Below are positions 8,840-21,547 of a DNA stretch of 64,000 bases, piece by piece; position 1 is the stretch's first letter; the number at the start of each line of letters is the position of its first letter. Both the position numbers and the translations under genes were made by a program. The stretch is from Isoetes taiwanensis. Lineage: Eukaryota; Streptophyta; Lycopodiopsida; Isoetales; Isoetaceae. The stretch covers positions 1,542,456 to 1,606,455 of the forward strand of contig JAJEKV010000102.1 in assembly GCA_021234155.1 (NCBI GenBank), in the 5' to 3' direction. A model generated the notes under the pieces. That model searched no databases. It saw only the letters and a program-made list of their open reading frames with translations, and had not been told where the DNA came from.

Positions 8840-10493
8840 TTTGGAGCGTCCCCTTACTCATATCGGTGCACTCACCGTATACAAACAGAGTTCATCCCCC
8901 ATACCAGCCCCATGCCGATCTGAGGGCCCTCCACATATCACCGCAAATGGCGGGTTCCATTGGGAAGAGTGAAGGGGTCATTTACCCCGTCTCCTCGGGG
9001 TCTACCTAGGCTGCGGCGTAAACATACATGTCAGTATATAACATAAGCACATAGCCACCTCGAAGGGTGGTCCATCACATCTGCATAAACAAGGTGAGCA
9101 CAATACATATGGGGAGTTCTACCCAAGGCTCAGACTCAAGGGAATGACTGACGGCTTGGGTCTCCAGAGATCATTGCAGACAGAATTCATAGCAATGGAT
9201 TTGGCTGGCATAAGAACATGGCGTAGGGTTGTCCACTCCATCCGCCCCTCCTGTGCACACTTTGCAGAGTAGGTTGAAAAGTGTTGGGACCCGACTGTAG
9301 CCCGCCGGATGCATAGCCGAAAGGGCTATTCCTGGGTTCATCCTCCCAGTTCCGATGGGGCAGGTAGGGATCACTCCCTCCAGAGATCTACCTGCTGACT
9401 CAAGGTGACTAGAGGGCCACTGCCCTTATTCGACTGAACCCACTGGAAAGTGAACACCACTTCACGGGTGTCGAGCCCATGCCTTGCCCACACGCAGTGG
9501 CAAGCCATCAGACCTAGTCACAATGATCCCTGGTAGGCTTTACACACCAGAGGGATCGTTCAAGAGTCAGGACAGGAACCTCCTTCTCAGCCAGTCTGGC
9601 CCCTTCACCTACAACCCGGTGTGGCTCTTGTACACAGGCCGAATCTATTGTGTGCTAGAGAGGCTAATCTAGGAGCATCTACTACCAAGCTTTAGGTCTC
9701 TACCCCCCTTCCCAATACAAGGAGTTCATAGAGATACATCATCCACCTACATCATAAGAGACTAAAGAACAAGATCTAATCTATATCATAGAGTTAGGTT
9801 CTTTAGTTAGAGGCTGGTATCTAGGGATCTAGAAGGCTGTTATGGGCAATTTAATAGGCTAAACCTACTGATTCTATGACTGAAATAGGGTTTAGACTAT
9901 CTAACTAGCCAAATACCTGATCCTTGGGTGGCTCCTCCTGACCTGAGCTCGACCATCCTGCTGAGACGCTCGAATCAAGGAAAACTAAGGATGCAATTCT
10001 CCCAAGCAGAGTCTGGGAGGCGGTTTTGGCTGTTGAGGCACCCAAAACAGAGTTCTAAAGCCCTAAAATCGAAAATTGAGCAAGTTAGGGTTTCCCACCC
10101 TATATAGACAAGGGGTTGGTTAGGGTTTCCAATTATCCTCTTTTGGCATGTGGGATAATTGGAAATGGGCCCACTTGCCTTTAAGGGCTAGGTGGCCAAA
10201 TGTGCACACATGGAAATGTGTGCCCACATTAATGTGTACATTGGAAAATGTGCACATTAATTGCACCTATGGGTGTGGCCCACTTGGCATGAAGTGTCCA
10301 CTTGGAATGTGTGCCCACATTAATGTGTACATTGGAAAATGTGCACATTAATAGTTGCACCTATTTTCTCGGGCGAAGTTGCCCCTAGGGCTACCCACTG
10401 CTACACGCGCCAGCGCATACCGCCGCCAGCGTGGCGTGTGCGGCGTGGGCAAGACGGTATACGCCCCGGGGCGATACCGCGCTGAACGCCACA
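8840..10493 (-). repeat. LTR between units 1 and 2 (complete)
   Basis: The LTR runs from the damaged TGTGGCG edge by the PBS to the CGCCACA edge. It is about 1.65 kb, like the other LTRs. It contains no credible ORF and holds the promoter region described separately. It serves as the 5' LTR of unit 1; together with the truncated LTR that follows, it separates units 1 and 2. Confidence 0.88.
10085..10327 (-). promoter_or_regulatory. LTR U3 core promoter and repeats, copy 1
   Basis: In minus-strand sense a TATA box (CTATATAG, 10100-10107) is flanked by two telo-box words AAACCCTAA (10120-10128 upstream, 10085-10093 downstream). Further upstream are two copies of an approximately 45-base repeat, each with the perfect palindrome CACATTAATGTG (10225-10236 and 10316-10327). 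Equivalent TATA boxes sit at 11356, 22859, 37288, 48845 and 60508. Transcription would start some 30 bases past the TATA box. Confidence 0.6.
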
Positions 10494-11753
10494 TTCCACT
10501 CCATCCGCCCTCCCATGCACACTTTGCGCAGTAGGTTGAAAGTGTTGGGACCCGATCAGCCCGCCGGATGCATAGCCGAAAGGGCTATTCCCCGGTTCAT
10601 CCTCCCGCCCGATGGGGGGGTAGGGATCACTCCCTCCGAGATCTACCTGGCCGACTCAAGGTGACTAGAGGGCCACCGCCTTTATTCGACCAACCCACCG
10701 GAAAGTGAACACCACTTCACTTGCAAACGAGCCCATGCCTTGCCCACACGCAGCTGGCAAGCCATCGACCTAGTCACAATGATCCCCGGTAGGCTTTACA
10801 CACCGGAGGGATCGCTCAAGAGTCGACAGAACCTCCTTCTCACCCTGCCCCCCCTTCACCCACAACCCGGTGTGGCTCTTGTACACAGGCCGAATCTATT
10901 GTGTGCTAGAGAGGCTAATCTAGGAGCATCTACTACCAAGCTTTAGGTCTCTACCCCCCTTCCCAATACAAGGAGTTCATAGAGATACATCATCCACCTA
11001 CATCATAAGAGACTAAAGAACAAGATCTAATCTATATCATAGAGTTAGGTTCTTTAGTTAGAGGCTGGTATCTAGGGATCTAGAAGGCTGTTATGGGCAA
11101 TTTAATAGGCTAAACCTACTGATTCTATGACTGAAATAGGGTTTAGACTATCTAACTAGCCAAATACCTGATCCTTGGGTGGCTCCTCCTCGACTGAAGC
11201 TCGACCATCCCAAGGGGCAGACGCCGAATCAAGGAAAAACTAAGGATGCAATTCTCCCAAGCAGAAATTGGGAGGCGGTTTTGGCGTTGAGGCACCCAAA
11301 ACAGAGTTCCCAAAGCCCCAAAATCGAAAAATTGGGCAAGTTAGGGTTTCCCACCCTATATAGACAAGGGGTTGGTTAGGGTTTCCAATTATCCTCTTTG
11401 GCATGTGGGATAATTGAAAATGGGCCCACTTGCCTTTAAGGGGCTAGGTGGCCAAATGTGCACACATGGAAATGTGTGCCCACATTAATGTGTACATTGG
11501 AAAATGTGCACATTAATTGCACCTATGGGTGTGGCCCACTTGGCATGAAGTGTCCACTTGGAATGTGTGCCCACATTAATGTGTACATTGGAAAATGTGC
11601 ACATTAATAGTTGCACCTATTTCTGGCGAGTTGCCCCCTAGGGCTACCCACTGCCACACGCCAGCGCACATGTCAGCCGAGGAAGCGTGGTGCGCGTGCG
11701 ATTTAGGCGAAAGACGTATACGCCCCGGGGCGATACCGTGCTGGAACGTCACA
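10494..11753 (-). repeat. Truncated second LTR fused to the first
   Basis: Directly after the CGCCACA end of the complete LTR the sequence re-enters the LTR about 400 bases in (CCACTCCATCCGCC, compare 9230) and runs to a second LTR end at 11753, where the polypurine tract follows. It lacks the PBS-side end. It explains why this interval is about 1.3-1.4 kb longer than the others. Confidence 0.85.
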
Positions 11754-11766
11754 TTCTCCCCACCTT
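11754..11766 (-). other. Polypurine tract, copy 2
   Basis: Minus strand reads AAGGTGGGGAGAA immediately before the LTR start TGTGACG. The position against the 3' LTR fits the primer for plus-strand DNA synthesis. A second similar purine run lies about 30 bases further upstream (near 11795-11806). Confidence 0.75.
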
Positions 11767-12619
11767 GAATTGATGCTGTCCGCAGCATCGTGGGTCTCCC
11801 CACCTTGGGATCAACCTAATCTGCAATCAACATGATACATACGATAACTACCATAATCCCTACACATTTATTAAGATTACCTTAAGGTAATATTTTTAGG
11901 ACATTATCACAACATTATATTATGAAATACTTATCACTTCATAACATCATTAAAACAGGTTACCCAATAATTCACTTAACATGACAATTAAGTTTATCAA
12001 AATTAAAATTAACGTCCCGGGTTTTTCATTCCTTGCAACACATTCAAACAAAATTTGTGTTGCAAGTCTTCGTGAGTTTCGACCTCCTTGCCCTCCTGAG
12101 CTCTATTGGCCCTCTGTGTCGACACTATGTTAGTACCATTTAATTATTAATAAAATTTTGGTTATATGGTGACCACCCCACCTATCTACATGGATGCATG
12201 GCTAATCTCCCTGCCGTGAGGAAGAGGGTGAATCTTCCATTATGGCCGTGGAGACAGTACGCTTATATGCCTATATGCCATGCCATGCCTACACCCTAGT
12301 TGCCCAAATAGGAGGATAGGTCCTTCCCGTGATATGGGGCGTGGAAGGCCTGATTCCTCCTATCAAAGCATATATGGGGCTAGAGGTGCTTTTCCTATCG
12401 CTGCATTCCTTCATGACCTCCTTTCTTCGAGGTCGCCTACTTCCTCGCGGGACGGGCAAGTAGACTTTCTAATCTACCTTCCACTCGCCTTTAAACGCCA
12501 TGCCTACATTGACATTGCACCACGCCCTAGAGATCACCGAGTGGTTCCATCATCGGTAACAACGCATGCACCCCCTACTAAGCATAAGTTGCATGCGATT
12601 AATCTTAATTACACAAGAA
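11767..12619 (-). other. 3' non-coding region between pol stop and polypurine tract, copy 2
   Basis: About 850 bases without a credible ORF on the sense strand. The part near 11820-12160 is AT-rich and almost identical in all units. The rest carries conserved but untranslatable sequence. I see no gene in it. Confidence 0.7.
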
Positions 12620-15600
12620 TTAACCTACACAAATCGACATGCCCGAGCCGATTTCTTCGAGATGACCTTGCCGGCCCCATTGCTCCATAAACCGTGGATA
12701 CCGCTTACTAAAATCTTTCTTAAGTACCCACGTCATGCTTCCACCGTAAGTGTTTCCACTTGACCAAATACCGGAGGAATTTCGATCTCCCTCGCTTTTT
12801 GAAAGCTTTATCAAGAATCAATTTCGAACTATTTCCACCGCTTCCTCCGCCATTTTTCCAACAATGTTGAGAATCCAAGACTTCGTCCTGATTTGGAGTA
12901 TGCTTCTTCAACAAACTCACGCGGAAGACCTTATGAATCTTTAGGTGTGTCGCAAGTCTAGCTTGTAGGATTGATTACCCACCCTCTTGACTATTCTCGA
13001 AGGTCCAGCCCACCTTGAGCAAGCTTGCAATTCCCGATCCCGAAGCCACCGCTTCACCTTTGATCTTGAGCCAAACATCATCTCCAACTTTGAACTCTCT
13101 TACTGCTCGATGCTTGTTTACGATGCTCTTTCCTCGACGACTTCTTGTCGCTAGCGTGATAACCTCGAACTTCTTCCCCACAAGCCGCCGTGATATCGCC
13201 AACATCCGGCGCGAAACTTCCACTTTTGACACCTGGTTGTGCTAAGTATTCGAGTTAGTGCACCGAGAGTCGTAATTGATCATAAACGGCGACATTTGGA
13301 TGATTCCTCGCTTGGTGCTATTGTATGCAAACCACCAAGTGAATAAATTCTTCCCACATACTTTGCTTATTCCGCATATAGTTTCGTAGCATGTCCTCTA
13401 AAATCCTCGCTGGTCCGGCCCCACCGCCATCCGTCTCGAGGATGATATGCCGTGGCTCATGGATAGCTTCGCCCTGATTGTCGCAAAGAGGTCTTGCCAA
13501 AAGGCGCCATGAACTTCGATCCTCACGGAGATGATCTCCCTTTGGCATGCCATGAAGCCCTAAGATCTCTTTGGTGAAGAGCTTTGTCAGATCCATAGTC
13601 GTATTCCGTGGTCCCGCAAGGCACAAAATGTGCCATCTTAGACAACTTGTCGACCACTACCATCAAGGCATCCTTCCTCTTGTCCGTTTTTGGGAGTCCC
13701 GTGATGAAATCCATGCCGATACCTCCCACTTAGCGCTTTGGCACCGCTAATGGCTCCAATGCCCCTGAATTGCTGCTCCGCTTTTGTCCCGGCCGACATA
13801 GCTGGTATTCCTTGATGTAGCGAAAGCCACCGCTTTTCATTCCTCGGGCCAATAATAGCCGCCGCATTTTTGAAATATGTTTTCATGAATCCCGCATGGC
13901 CAGCTATTGGGCTGTTGTGCGCGTCGTGGAGGATCAATTTCCTTTACACCTGATGATTCTGCACGCACAACTTGTTCTTATGGTATAACAGGTTGCCTTC
14001 CTTCTTAAAATGCTTAAAGGCCTCCCCGCCCTTATCCGCTTTCTAGCCTCCCTAGAGAGACTTGCCCATACTTCCTTGAAATCCACGCCCGCTGGCAAGG
14101 ACTCTTCAATCTTTTACCAAAGTCGCCGAGATCGCCGAAATTGCATTGCAATGCACTCTAGTTGTCGTGGGATGCCTTGAAAGCGCATCCGCTACCACAT
14201 TGAGCTTCCCCCGCTTGTAGACTATATCAAAGTCGCACTTTCAAGGAACTCCATCCACCTTCTCTCGCCAGTTGAGGTGTGGTTGAATACATATTGAGGC
14301 TCGTGGTTCAGATCCAACCGAACTTCCTTCCCAAAAGGTAGTGCCTCCAAATTCTTAATGCCCCGACAACCGCAGCAATTCTTGATCGCGGCGGGGTAGC
14401 GTGGCCAAGGCCGCTCATCTTCCCCGAATCATACGCTACCACGCCTTTCTTGCATAAGCACCGCACCAGAAGCTATCTTTACTCAAGGCCAAGCCGCTAA
14501 GCTTATCTTTTCTCTGGGTCCGCAGGTTAAGACCGGGCTGTTGTTAAAGCTTCCTTCAACAATTCAAACCCCGCTTGGGCTTTTGTGCCAATGCTCGCCT
14601 AATCTTTTCACTTTCTCCGCCCGTGTCAAGTCCGGCGAGCGGGCTGCTATTATCTTGGCAAAGTTCTTCACTTAACTTCCTCAGAGTACCGCTAGGCCGA
14701 AAAACTTCGACTTCATGCACATTCTTCGGCGCCGCCTAATGATCGACCGCTCAATCTTCGCAGGATCCGCCGAGATGCCTTCGCTGATATGACATGCCCT
14801 AGATACTTACCTTTCTTTCAAGGCGGCGGCACTTCACAACTTGGCGCATAACCGTGCCTCTTCAACTTCTCCAAAGACTTTCTCAAGTTGTACATGCTCT
14901 TCAAGGGATCTGCTATACACCAAAATGTCATCAAAGAAAACAATCACAAAGGTGTCTAAGAACTCCCCGAAGATGTCGCTCATGAGCCTCATGAACGCTA
15001 TGGGGCATTCGATAAGCCAAGGGCATTACCGCGAACTCATAGTGCCCATACCGCTGCCGGGTGGGTCTTATGGATATCTTCTTCCTTTATCCCGATCCGA
15101 TGATAACCTGACCTTAAGTCGATTTTGGAGAAGATCTTTGCACCTTGGAGCTGATCCATCAAGTCATCCGATCGGGAGCGCATTGTTCTTAATGGTGTGC
15201 TTGTTCAACCGCCATAGTCTATGCATATCTCTTAAACCGCCATCCTTCTTCTTAACGAAAGAGAATGGGCGCCCAAATGGCGTAAACACTAGGTCTAATA
15301 AAACCTAGGTCAAGCAGTTCCCGCAATCGCTTTAGTCCCACAATTCCTCGCTTGTCATTCTATATGGAGCCTTGCTCGTTGGCTTTGTTCCTCGTTCGAA
15401 AAGCAATCTCGCACTCAACTCCCTATAGGGAGGAAGCCGCTGATCTCATCCGAAAGAGATCATGGAACTCCGTGATCAGCTTAGCTACTTGCTTCGCAAC
15501 TTGCCGAGCACCTTGTCTTTTTGCTTCCTTCCGATTCCGCTCACTAATCTCAAGCTTGAAGATGTATGCCACCTGCCGCTTTGATGCACTTGAACAGCTT

Positions 15601-17285
15601 CTTAGAAGACATGCACCGCATGATGGGGACAACTTTTTACCCGTGATTCAATGATCTTGCCGCCGCTGGGAAGGTCACTTTCCGCTTCGCCTCCACAACA
15701 TAATGGCCCCGCTGGTCCAAGGTACTCCATTCCTATGATCAAGTCATACTTGCCAATGCCCATTACTTCTGCCCCATCCGATATTAATCCCCGGCAAGTC
15801 GATGTCGGTTAATTCTCTTGCCCGCCGTCGCCTTCACCGCACTACCTTGCTAAGACAACGGGTTTTGGCTTTGACTTTAGCGGCTTCAACTTCAACATTT
15901 GAACCATTCTCGGGATGCAAAGTTATGGCTACTCCCTCGAAGTCTATCAAGACTATGAAGGACTTGGCCTTGGCCTTCCCTACCGTGGAAATTACCTTAT
16001 ACCGCTCGCTTGCTCTCAGATCTATGGGGCAAAGATATGACACTCACCCTGAATGTAGTCGGGCTTCTTCGCCCAACCGCCGCCGACAGAAAGGCCCCAA
16101 TCTCCCAACTCCGCCAGAGCCGCACTCATGACGAGGGGGCGCTTTGCTGTCCTATGGTTCGCTGGAAGCACCTGGCACACTCGCTTATGCACTCCTCGCT
16201 TCTTTTCCTGGGCATCGCCAAAAAGGATCGCATCGCTGGAGTAGTTTGACCTCCCCGCTTGTCCTTGAAGGACACCCGCTTTCTCCCCGCCGCTTCCCCG
16301 TTTCCACCATGTGGGGCTCTAGCCGGGCCTCGACTGGTTGCCCCCTGGCTATAGCCTCGCCGCCTTGCCTTTATCCCCGAAATACTGCTGCCGCCTGCTA
16401 TTCCGAGGTCCCGACCCTGCAAGCTTATAGCCTTGGACTCTCGCTGAGCATCAGCCCTAGGGTTTATTGCTCTCACAAGCTTGCGGATCTCCTCATTCAG
16501 CCCCTCGATATAGCTTTCCACCAAGATGCTTTCTCCCAACTTCGCACATACAGCCTTAGCCTCATGAATTCCTCCTCAGATATTTCTGGGCTGATTTGTT
16601 TCCCCTCGCTGGAGCCTATAGAACTGCCGCATCATGCCGACTTATGTTCCCTTGAACGCATTGGCGCTTTGAAGGCTTTTTTAGCAAACTTCTTGAACTT
16701 ACAAGCATCCCTCGCTAAGCCATGTGCCTTTGCATAACCCTTCCACCAAATCCGCGGCGTTCCCTTCAAGTTGGCTGTTGCCACTCTTCCTTTGTCTTTA
16801 TCCTTCATGCCATAAGCATTGCCGCATTTCACTCATCTCGCCCAGCCATGCCCATGCTCGCTTCCAATCTCCGACTGTTTTCCCCGAGAACTGCTCCAGC
16901 TTTCCGGCCTTCCATACATTGCCCAGTGCGGAATCTACCTTCTTCTTGGTAGTCGAGACCCCGTGTCCCTTTGTCGCCCATCCGGTGTTTCTCGCCTTCC
17001 TTCTTCGTTCCTTTTGCCTTCCATCCGCTCGTCCCGGGCCTGCTTTCCTTTTCCTCGAGCTTCTGAAGTCTGAAGTCTGAGCTTGAGCTCGGAGGAATCC
17101 GGCTGGGGATCTCCTTCTTGCTTTGCCTCTTCTTGTCCCTTCCCGCTTTCCCGAAGCTGATGCTTGTGGCAATTGAGCATTGCCCACCGACCCCAAGCCT
17201 CCCGCCAGCGCTAATAGAGCCTTTATCCGCTCAAGGTCCGGCCCTCATCCGGGATATCTCCTCCTCTCCGGGTCATGGGTTCCAT
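12620..17285 (-). pseudogene. gag-pol: Gag-pol, copy 2 (many frame breaks)
   Basis: The span equals about 1550 codons from the MEPMT start to a stop after SGMSICVG. The C-terminal end lost from copy 1 is visible here: FHVSLLKKHTP-like linker, then a chromodomain with RYLVKWKHL and TWVLKKDL (about 12660-12810), ending RYPRFMEQWG. Gag, protease, RT and integrase remain as fragments in changing frames. Most breaks lie at CTG-rich words where copy 1 reads cleanly, so the gene may be better than it looks. Confidence 0.8.
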
Positions 17286-17560
17286 TTCTTCAAATAAGTT
17301 CCTTGCCGGGTGGTCTGGGTCTGGTCCGCCTTCCCTAAGGTCTTGGCGCTTGTCGCCGCCTCGAGCTTTTAGGCCTCCTAACCGCATACACAAGTGATTC
17401 ATGGCTATATGGTTAGTTTTATTTGTTCCTCGCATTGTTTATGGTTTGTTGGCATAATTGTGGAGTAAAATATATCAACAAAACATTTAAAGTGCAAATG
17501 AGATTATATTCATATATTATATAATATTTTAGTACAAAAGTCTCCTGATCAAGAGTCTAA

Positions 17561-19083
17561 CTAGTCTTGAAATCGCCAGAAGACGGGTTGTCCTCAAGAA
17601 CTTTTTTAACTTTAGCCGCCCCTACCGAGTGACCCAAGTTCCCGATGATGCTTGCCGACGAAGCCTCCCCTTCGTATGGCTCTCACTGTGTCTTCTACCC
17701 TGCCGGATGTAAGGGCCGCAGCCACCGCCAATCTCGCCGACGTCGGGGTATGGCGAAGTCAAGAGGTCAAGTGCTATTGTCCTCTTGACTAAGACAAAGA
17801 TAGTCGACGCTTGTTGCTATTCAGCATGCCCGCCAAGCCCGAGAGTGCAATCAGCATGAACACTCCTTCTTCACCTGATGAACTTTGTGTATTACCGCTA
17901 TTCTCCCATCCATCAGCCAGCTGCAGTAGTACCCGAAATACCGTCGTTTGTGTGTCGCCGGCTTTCCCACTTGTTTGGCCTCCCACTCTGGCCGCCTCGG
18001 CTGCACTTCGTCGACCTAATTCAGTCAATTTCGGGCCAGCCCCTCAGTCTTCAATTGTGCGGTCGAGCCTCCTGAGGTCGATTCCTTCTCCTTTTTGGCG
18101 GGGTGGTGTCGGCGATTCGCATTAGGATGCTCGTGGTCTTCCCCCCACGGATCCCCATCTCTGCTTCTTGGAGGGCGAGGAACTCCTCCTCTGTTGGCAG
18201 CTCCCGCCGTCCCATCATTTGCCTCGATGCCTGCCAGAGGGCCTGGATATCGGAGGTCGCCTCCCCCCAGGTGTCGGCCTCCCCTCACTTGAAGCGAGTT
18301 CGAGGGCTCCCCTGACGCATGAAGTCGCCCATGTCGGGTCTCCGGCCGCTGGTGGAGGAGGCCGTCCAACCCGAGCCCCCCTCTCCCCTCGTGAAGGAAG
18401 GTTCGATGTCGCCGAGGAGATAGATACTCCTCTCTGATGATGATAGGGGCTAGGCTTGTGATGCCTAGCCCGAAAGGGGGAGCAACTCATGCCCCGCGGG
18501 CCTGGCCGAATTGATCAGCTCCTTCTCTCGCTTTGGCGCCGCTTCTTCGCCCTGAAGTCGAGTCCTCCGGTATCCTTTTTTCGCTGTCCGGATTCCTCTT
18601 CATCCTCTCTCTTGCTTCCTCGCTCGTTGATACCGCACAAAGATTCGCTTCTTCCTTGCAATCGCTATGGGGTCTACCTCCACCTGAGGGATAGAGGCTG
18701 CCCCATCCTGCTCTCGCCACGGATAAGAAGATGGCTAGGGCTGGCGGGGTAAGAGAAGTACTTGGTCCTATTGGCTGTCAGGACCATGTAGTCGCAGCCT
18801 CAAGGGCTTTGTTAGTCATACTTGGCGATGTTAGGGACATCGCCAAGGCCGCTTGAAGGGATGGGCGGGGAACGAAGTATCCTATGCAAGGGGGACTTGG
18901 ACAAGGGAAGGTCCTACCTTAGCTTGAAATTCTGCTAGCACCCTCAGCCATATGCTTGGGTTGCATTTAGCGCGGCTTGGATGTCGATTTTTTCCCAAAG
19001 ACTTGAAGATGTCGCTGATATCCGGCCGGCAAAGATGGGCACCGGGCGCCGCAAATTATCGCCTCAAGTCACAGCGGGGCCAT
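17561..19083 (-). pseudogene. ORF2, copy 2 (frame broken)
   Basis: The same start context as copy 1 (ATG at 19083 after the TATA box) and the same stop region are present. The N-terminal codons are damaged and only short frames survive. Nucleotide similarity to copy 1 is obvious along its length. Confidence 0.6.
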
Positions 19084-19190
19084 TGATCTAACAAAGAAGG
19101 AGTATCAAACGGATGCGTAAGCGCCAGGAGCCGGAAAGATCGCCTAAGCAAGGGAGAGCAAATTTTGTGGTGCCAATTGAGAAATGGGGA

Positions 19191-19201
19191 CTTATTTATA
19201 G
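19191..19201 (-). promoter_or_regulatory. TATA box of ORF2, copy 2
   Basis: CTATAAATAAG on the minus strand, about 110 bases before the ORF2 start, in the same position as in copy 1. Confidence 0.5.
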
Positions 19202-19374
19202 AAAAAAGGGGAAACCCCAATTTTGGATGACCTAGAATTTATCGAGATTAGGCACCGCCTATTAAGGGATGCAATTGCAAGTTTGAAGACTATTTCTAGG
19301 GTTTGAGCATGCTAAGGACAACTACTGAACCTATTGTACAATTTGGAGATCATTTGGTGAAGAAATGGTATGAG

Positions 19375-19634
19375 GTTCATTATCGCTACCTGCACCAATT
19401 TTGAGAATGTCGAATCAGGCCCCAAGCGCAGAGACATGGGTCCTAATTGGGCTAGGCTTACTCAATTTAAGTGATCTAAGGCTGTAATTCCACTAAACTC
19501 ATCAAGTTAGGCAGAATTGACCCCATTTACTTAGTCGATTTGGAGCTGTTTTGGGCATTTTTAGCATGGTTCATCGCTAGCAGCCAAATTTCTTTAGATT
19601 CTAGAAATCTGGCCCCCGGCGCTGACGTAGAGAC
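19375..19634. repeat. Palindrome pair upstream of ORF2, copy 2 (corrupted)
   Basis: Recognisable by the GAGAATGTCGAA and GATTCTAGAAATC centres at about 19375-19436 and 19569-19634. The GC-rich arms are scrambled, more than the AT-rich spacer between them. Confidence 0.7.
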
Positions 19635-19780
19635 ATCGCCTCAATTTTGCTCAAAGCTCCAATTCAATTAAAACAAAAGCTAGGGATCGATATCTTAACC
19701 TATTTTAAACAGGGTTTGACACTTTATTTACATAAAAAATTTCTTTATATTAACAAAATTTTCCAGCTTATTTACAAAAT

Positions 19781-21042
19781 TCAAGGGCTGCTTCCCCTTG
19801 ATGTGCCCTCGCAAGATACATATCCCGCCTCATGAGGGTAACCTCTTCGCCGCACCGTGCAGGCCGCTGAGTCTTCAAAATGCTTTACTATATTCGCTCG
19901 GCCGCCTCCTCGTAAACACAACAAAGATCTCGCCGGGTCACGCCGCATGTTCAGAAAGTATATTCTTGCATAACTTCATGGACCAAACGCTGAAACGGTG
20001 CCCGGGGATCAAGAGTCCGTAGCTCCTCCGAAGTGCCGGATTTCCTTGAAGGCTCGCTTCTCCAACTTCTTCCCGCCGCCCGCTTTTTCCCCGGGTGCTC
20101 GGGAGGCTTGGGCTTTGGTGGAGGGGGGCTTCAAGTTCCGACTTCTTTCACGGGTGTCCGCTTCAATCGCTCTCACCCCGGGCTCCTCGTGGTAATAGGC
20201 ATTGTAGGCCTCCCCCACTTCGCCATGTAAGCTGCTTGTGCTCCTGATCCTCTTCTCGAGACCTTGACAGGGTCTATCACATATGCCTCCCCCTGCCAGG
20301 GCCGTGGGGCCTGACCCTATCCCACGCCTCCGAATGGGGGCTTCGGCCACCGCCCTGCCTCCTCCCGCTCTTGGGCCGCCTGCCGACCTTTCCTACGCAC
20401 CTGGGTTTGAAGAGTTTGCCCCGCCCGGCGCCTCGCACGAAAGTCTTGGTCCGGAAGCCGCCGGTGGAAGGCGCGGGTCTCTTTTCGCCGATGGGTTCGT
20501 TGATTACGGATCCCGCCGCCGCTGTTGTCCTTCACAACTTCTTCCCGCCGGCTGCCTTGATGGCTTTGGCCTTTCTTCGCTTCACGCCCGCTGGCTGGTT
20601 TTGCCGCCTTCCCACTCGGCCCTCTGCCCCGCGGCGCTCTTTAGCTTCATACTTGCTATTAGCGCAAGACTTCTTCATCCGGTGAGCTTCTACGGCGTCG
20701 CCTTTCTCCCTGTCCCTTTCGGAGTGCGGGTCTCATTCCCTGTGTTGCCCCCTACCATTGGCTGCCCCCGCTAAGCCCGGCTTCCCCTCGGGCCTCGGGT
20801 CCTCTCCCTCCCTCCGGGCCATGGGACAAGTTCTAGGATTTGGATGCATGGGATGTCCCGCCTTGGGCTGCCGTTTATGATCTGGCGGTGGTCGCCCGAT
20901 CCGATCCCCGCGATTTTCGCCGGAAGAGGAATCGCTTTCCCGAAAAGCGTTTTGCAGGACCCTCCGGAAGAGGCCGAATCACTGGGCGCCGGATGATCTG
21001 GCTCGCGCAGGCTTCTTGCAGTCTGTTTTGTGCGGCTATCAT
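19781..21042 (-). pseudogene. ORF1 histone-H3-like, copy 2 (frame broken)
   Basis: The start and stop positions match copy 1. The histone-fold part still shows KEIRHF in frame, and the tail end (near 20990-21042) is recognisable as DNA. Several small indels in the linker break the frame. Confidence 0.75.
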
Positions 21043-21130
21043 TTGCCGCCTCGCCGATCTGAGCTAAGCGCCAAGATCGCCTTTGATAATACGAAGTTCT
21101 AGGGAAGAACAGAAAAATGGGGGTCTAGGT

Positions 21131-21140
21131 CTATTTATAG
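21131..21140 (-). promoter_or_regulatory. TATA box of ORF1, copy 2
   Basis: CTATAAATAG about 90 bases upstream of the ORF1 start. Confidence 0.5.
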
Positions 21141-21217
21141 GGGTCAAGTTTTAGGTCAACTTGGCAAACTACCTTTTTTGGGTTGTCTAAAGCACCTAAA
21201 ACACCTAATTTAAGTTA

Positions 21218-21484
21218 GTCTTCGACGTTGTTTCACCTCCAAGATTTCGAAAATGTCAAATCGCCCCGGCGCGACGTGGAGACATGGTGGGGTCCACTAT
21301 TAAATTAACATGTAACATGCTAAATCTATTGATTCTTAGCTTAAAATTAGAATTATCAAGTTATTTTAATCGATTTTACAACTTTTTGGTGTCAGTTTAA
21401 TGTCCACACGCTATCACATCCGGTGATAAACAAGGCGTGATTTCGAGATTCTAGAAATCGCCCCGCTTTTAAAGACGGTGAGAC
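21218..21484. repeat. Palindrome pair upstream of ORF1, copy 2 (corrupted)
   Basis: The GAAAATGTC and GATTCTAGAAATC centres and the GGCGCGACGTG right arm of the first copy remain. The second copy (from about 21400) has extra bases in its left arm. Confidence 0.65.
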
Positions 21485-21547
21485 CACCCTACTTTAAGTT
21501 AGTGCTACTGAACATGGCTGCTTTTGCTCTTGGTCTCCAAGAACATA

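Noticed and set aside
10148-10351. Recurring plus-strand LTR frame with MWDNWKWAHL (also at 48897 and 60556)
   Set aside because: It recurs only because the LTR recurs. It runs through the short tandem repeats antisense to the LTR promoter and has no protein-like composition.
10215-10352. CRISPR-like spaced repeats in the LTR
   Set aside because: Only two repeat units, no cas genes, and a eukaryotic retrotransposon context; they are U3 tandem repeats.
12280-12690. Plus-strand ORF of 136 codons, and many other plus-strand frames opposite gag-pol
   Set aside because: They lie antisense to gag-pol or its 3' region, have no family features and are not kept between units.
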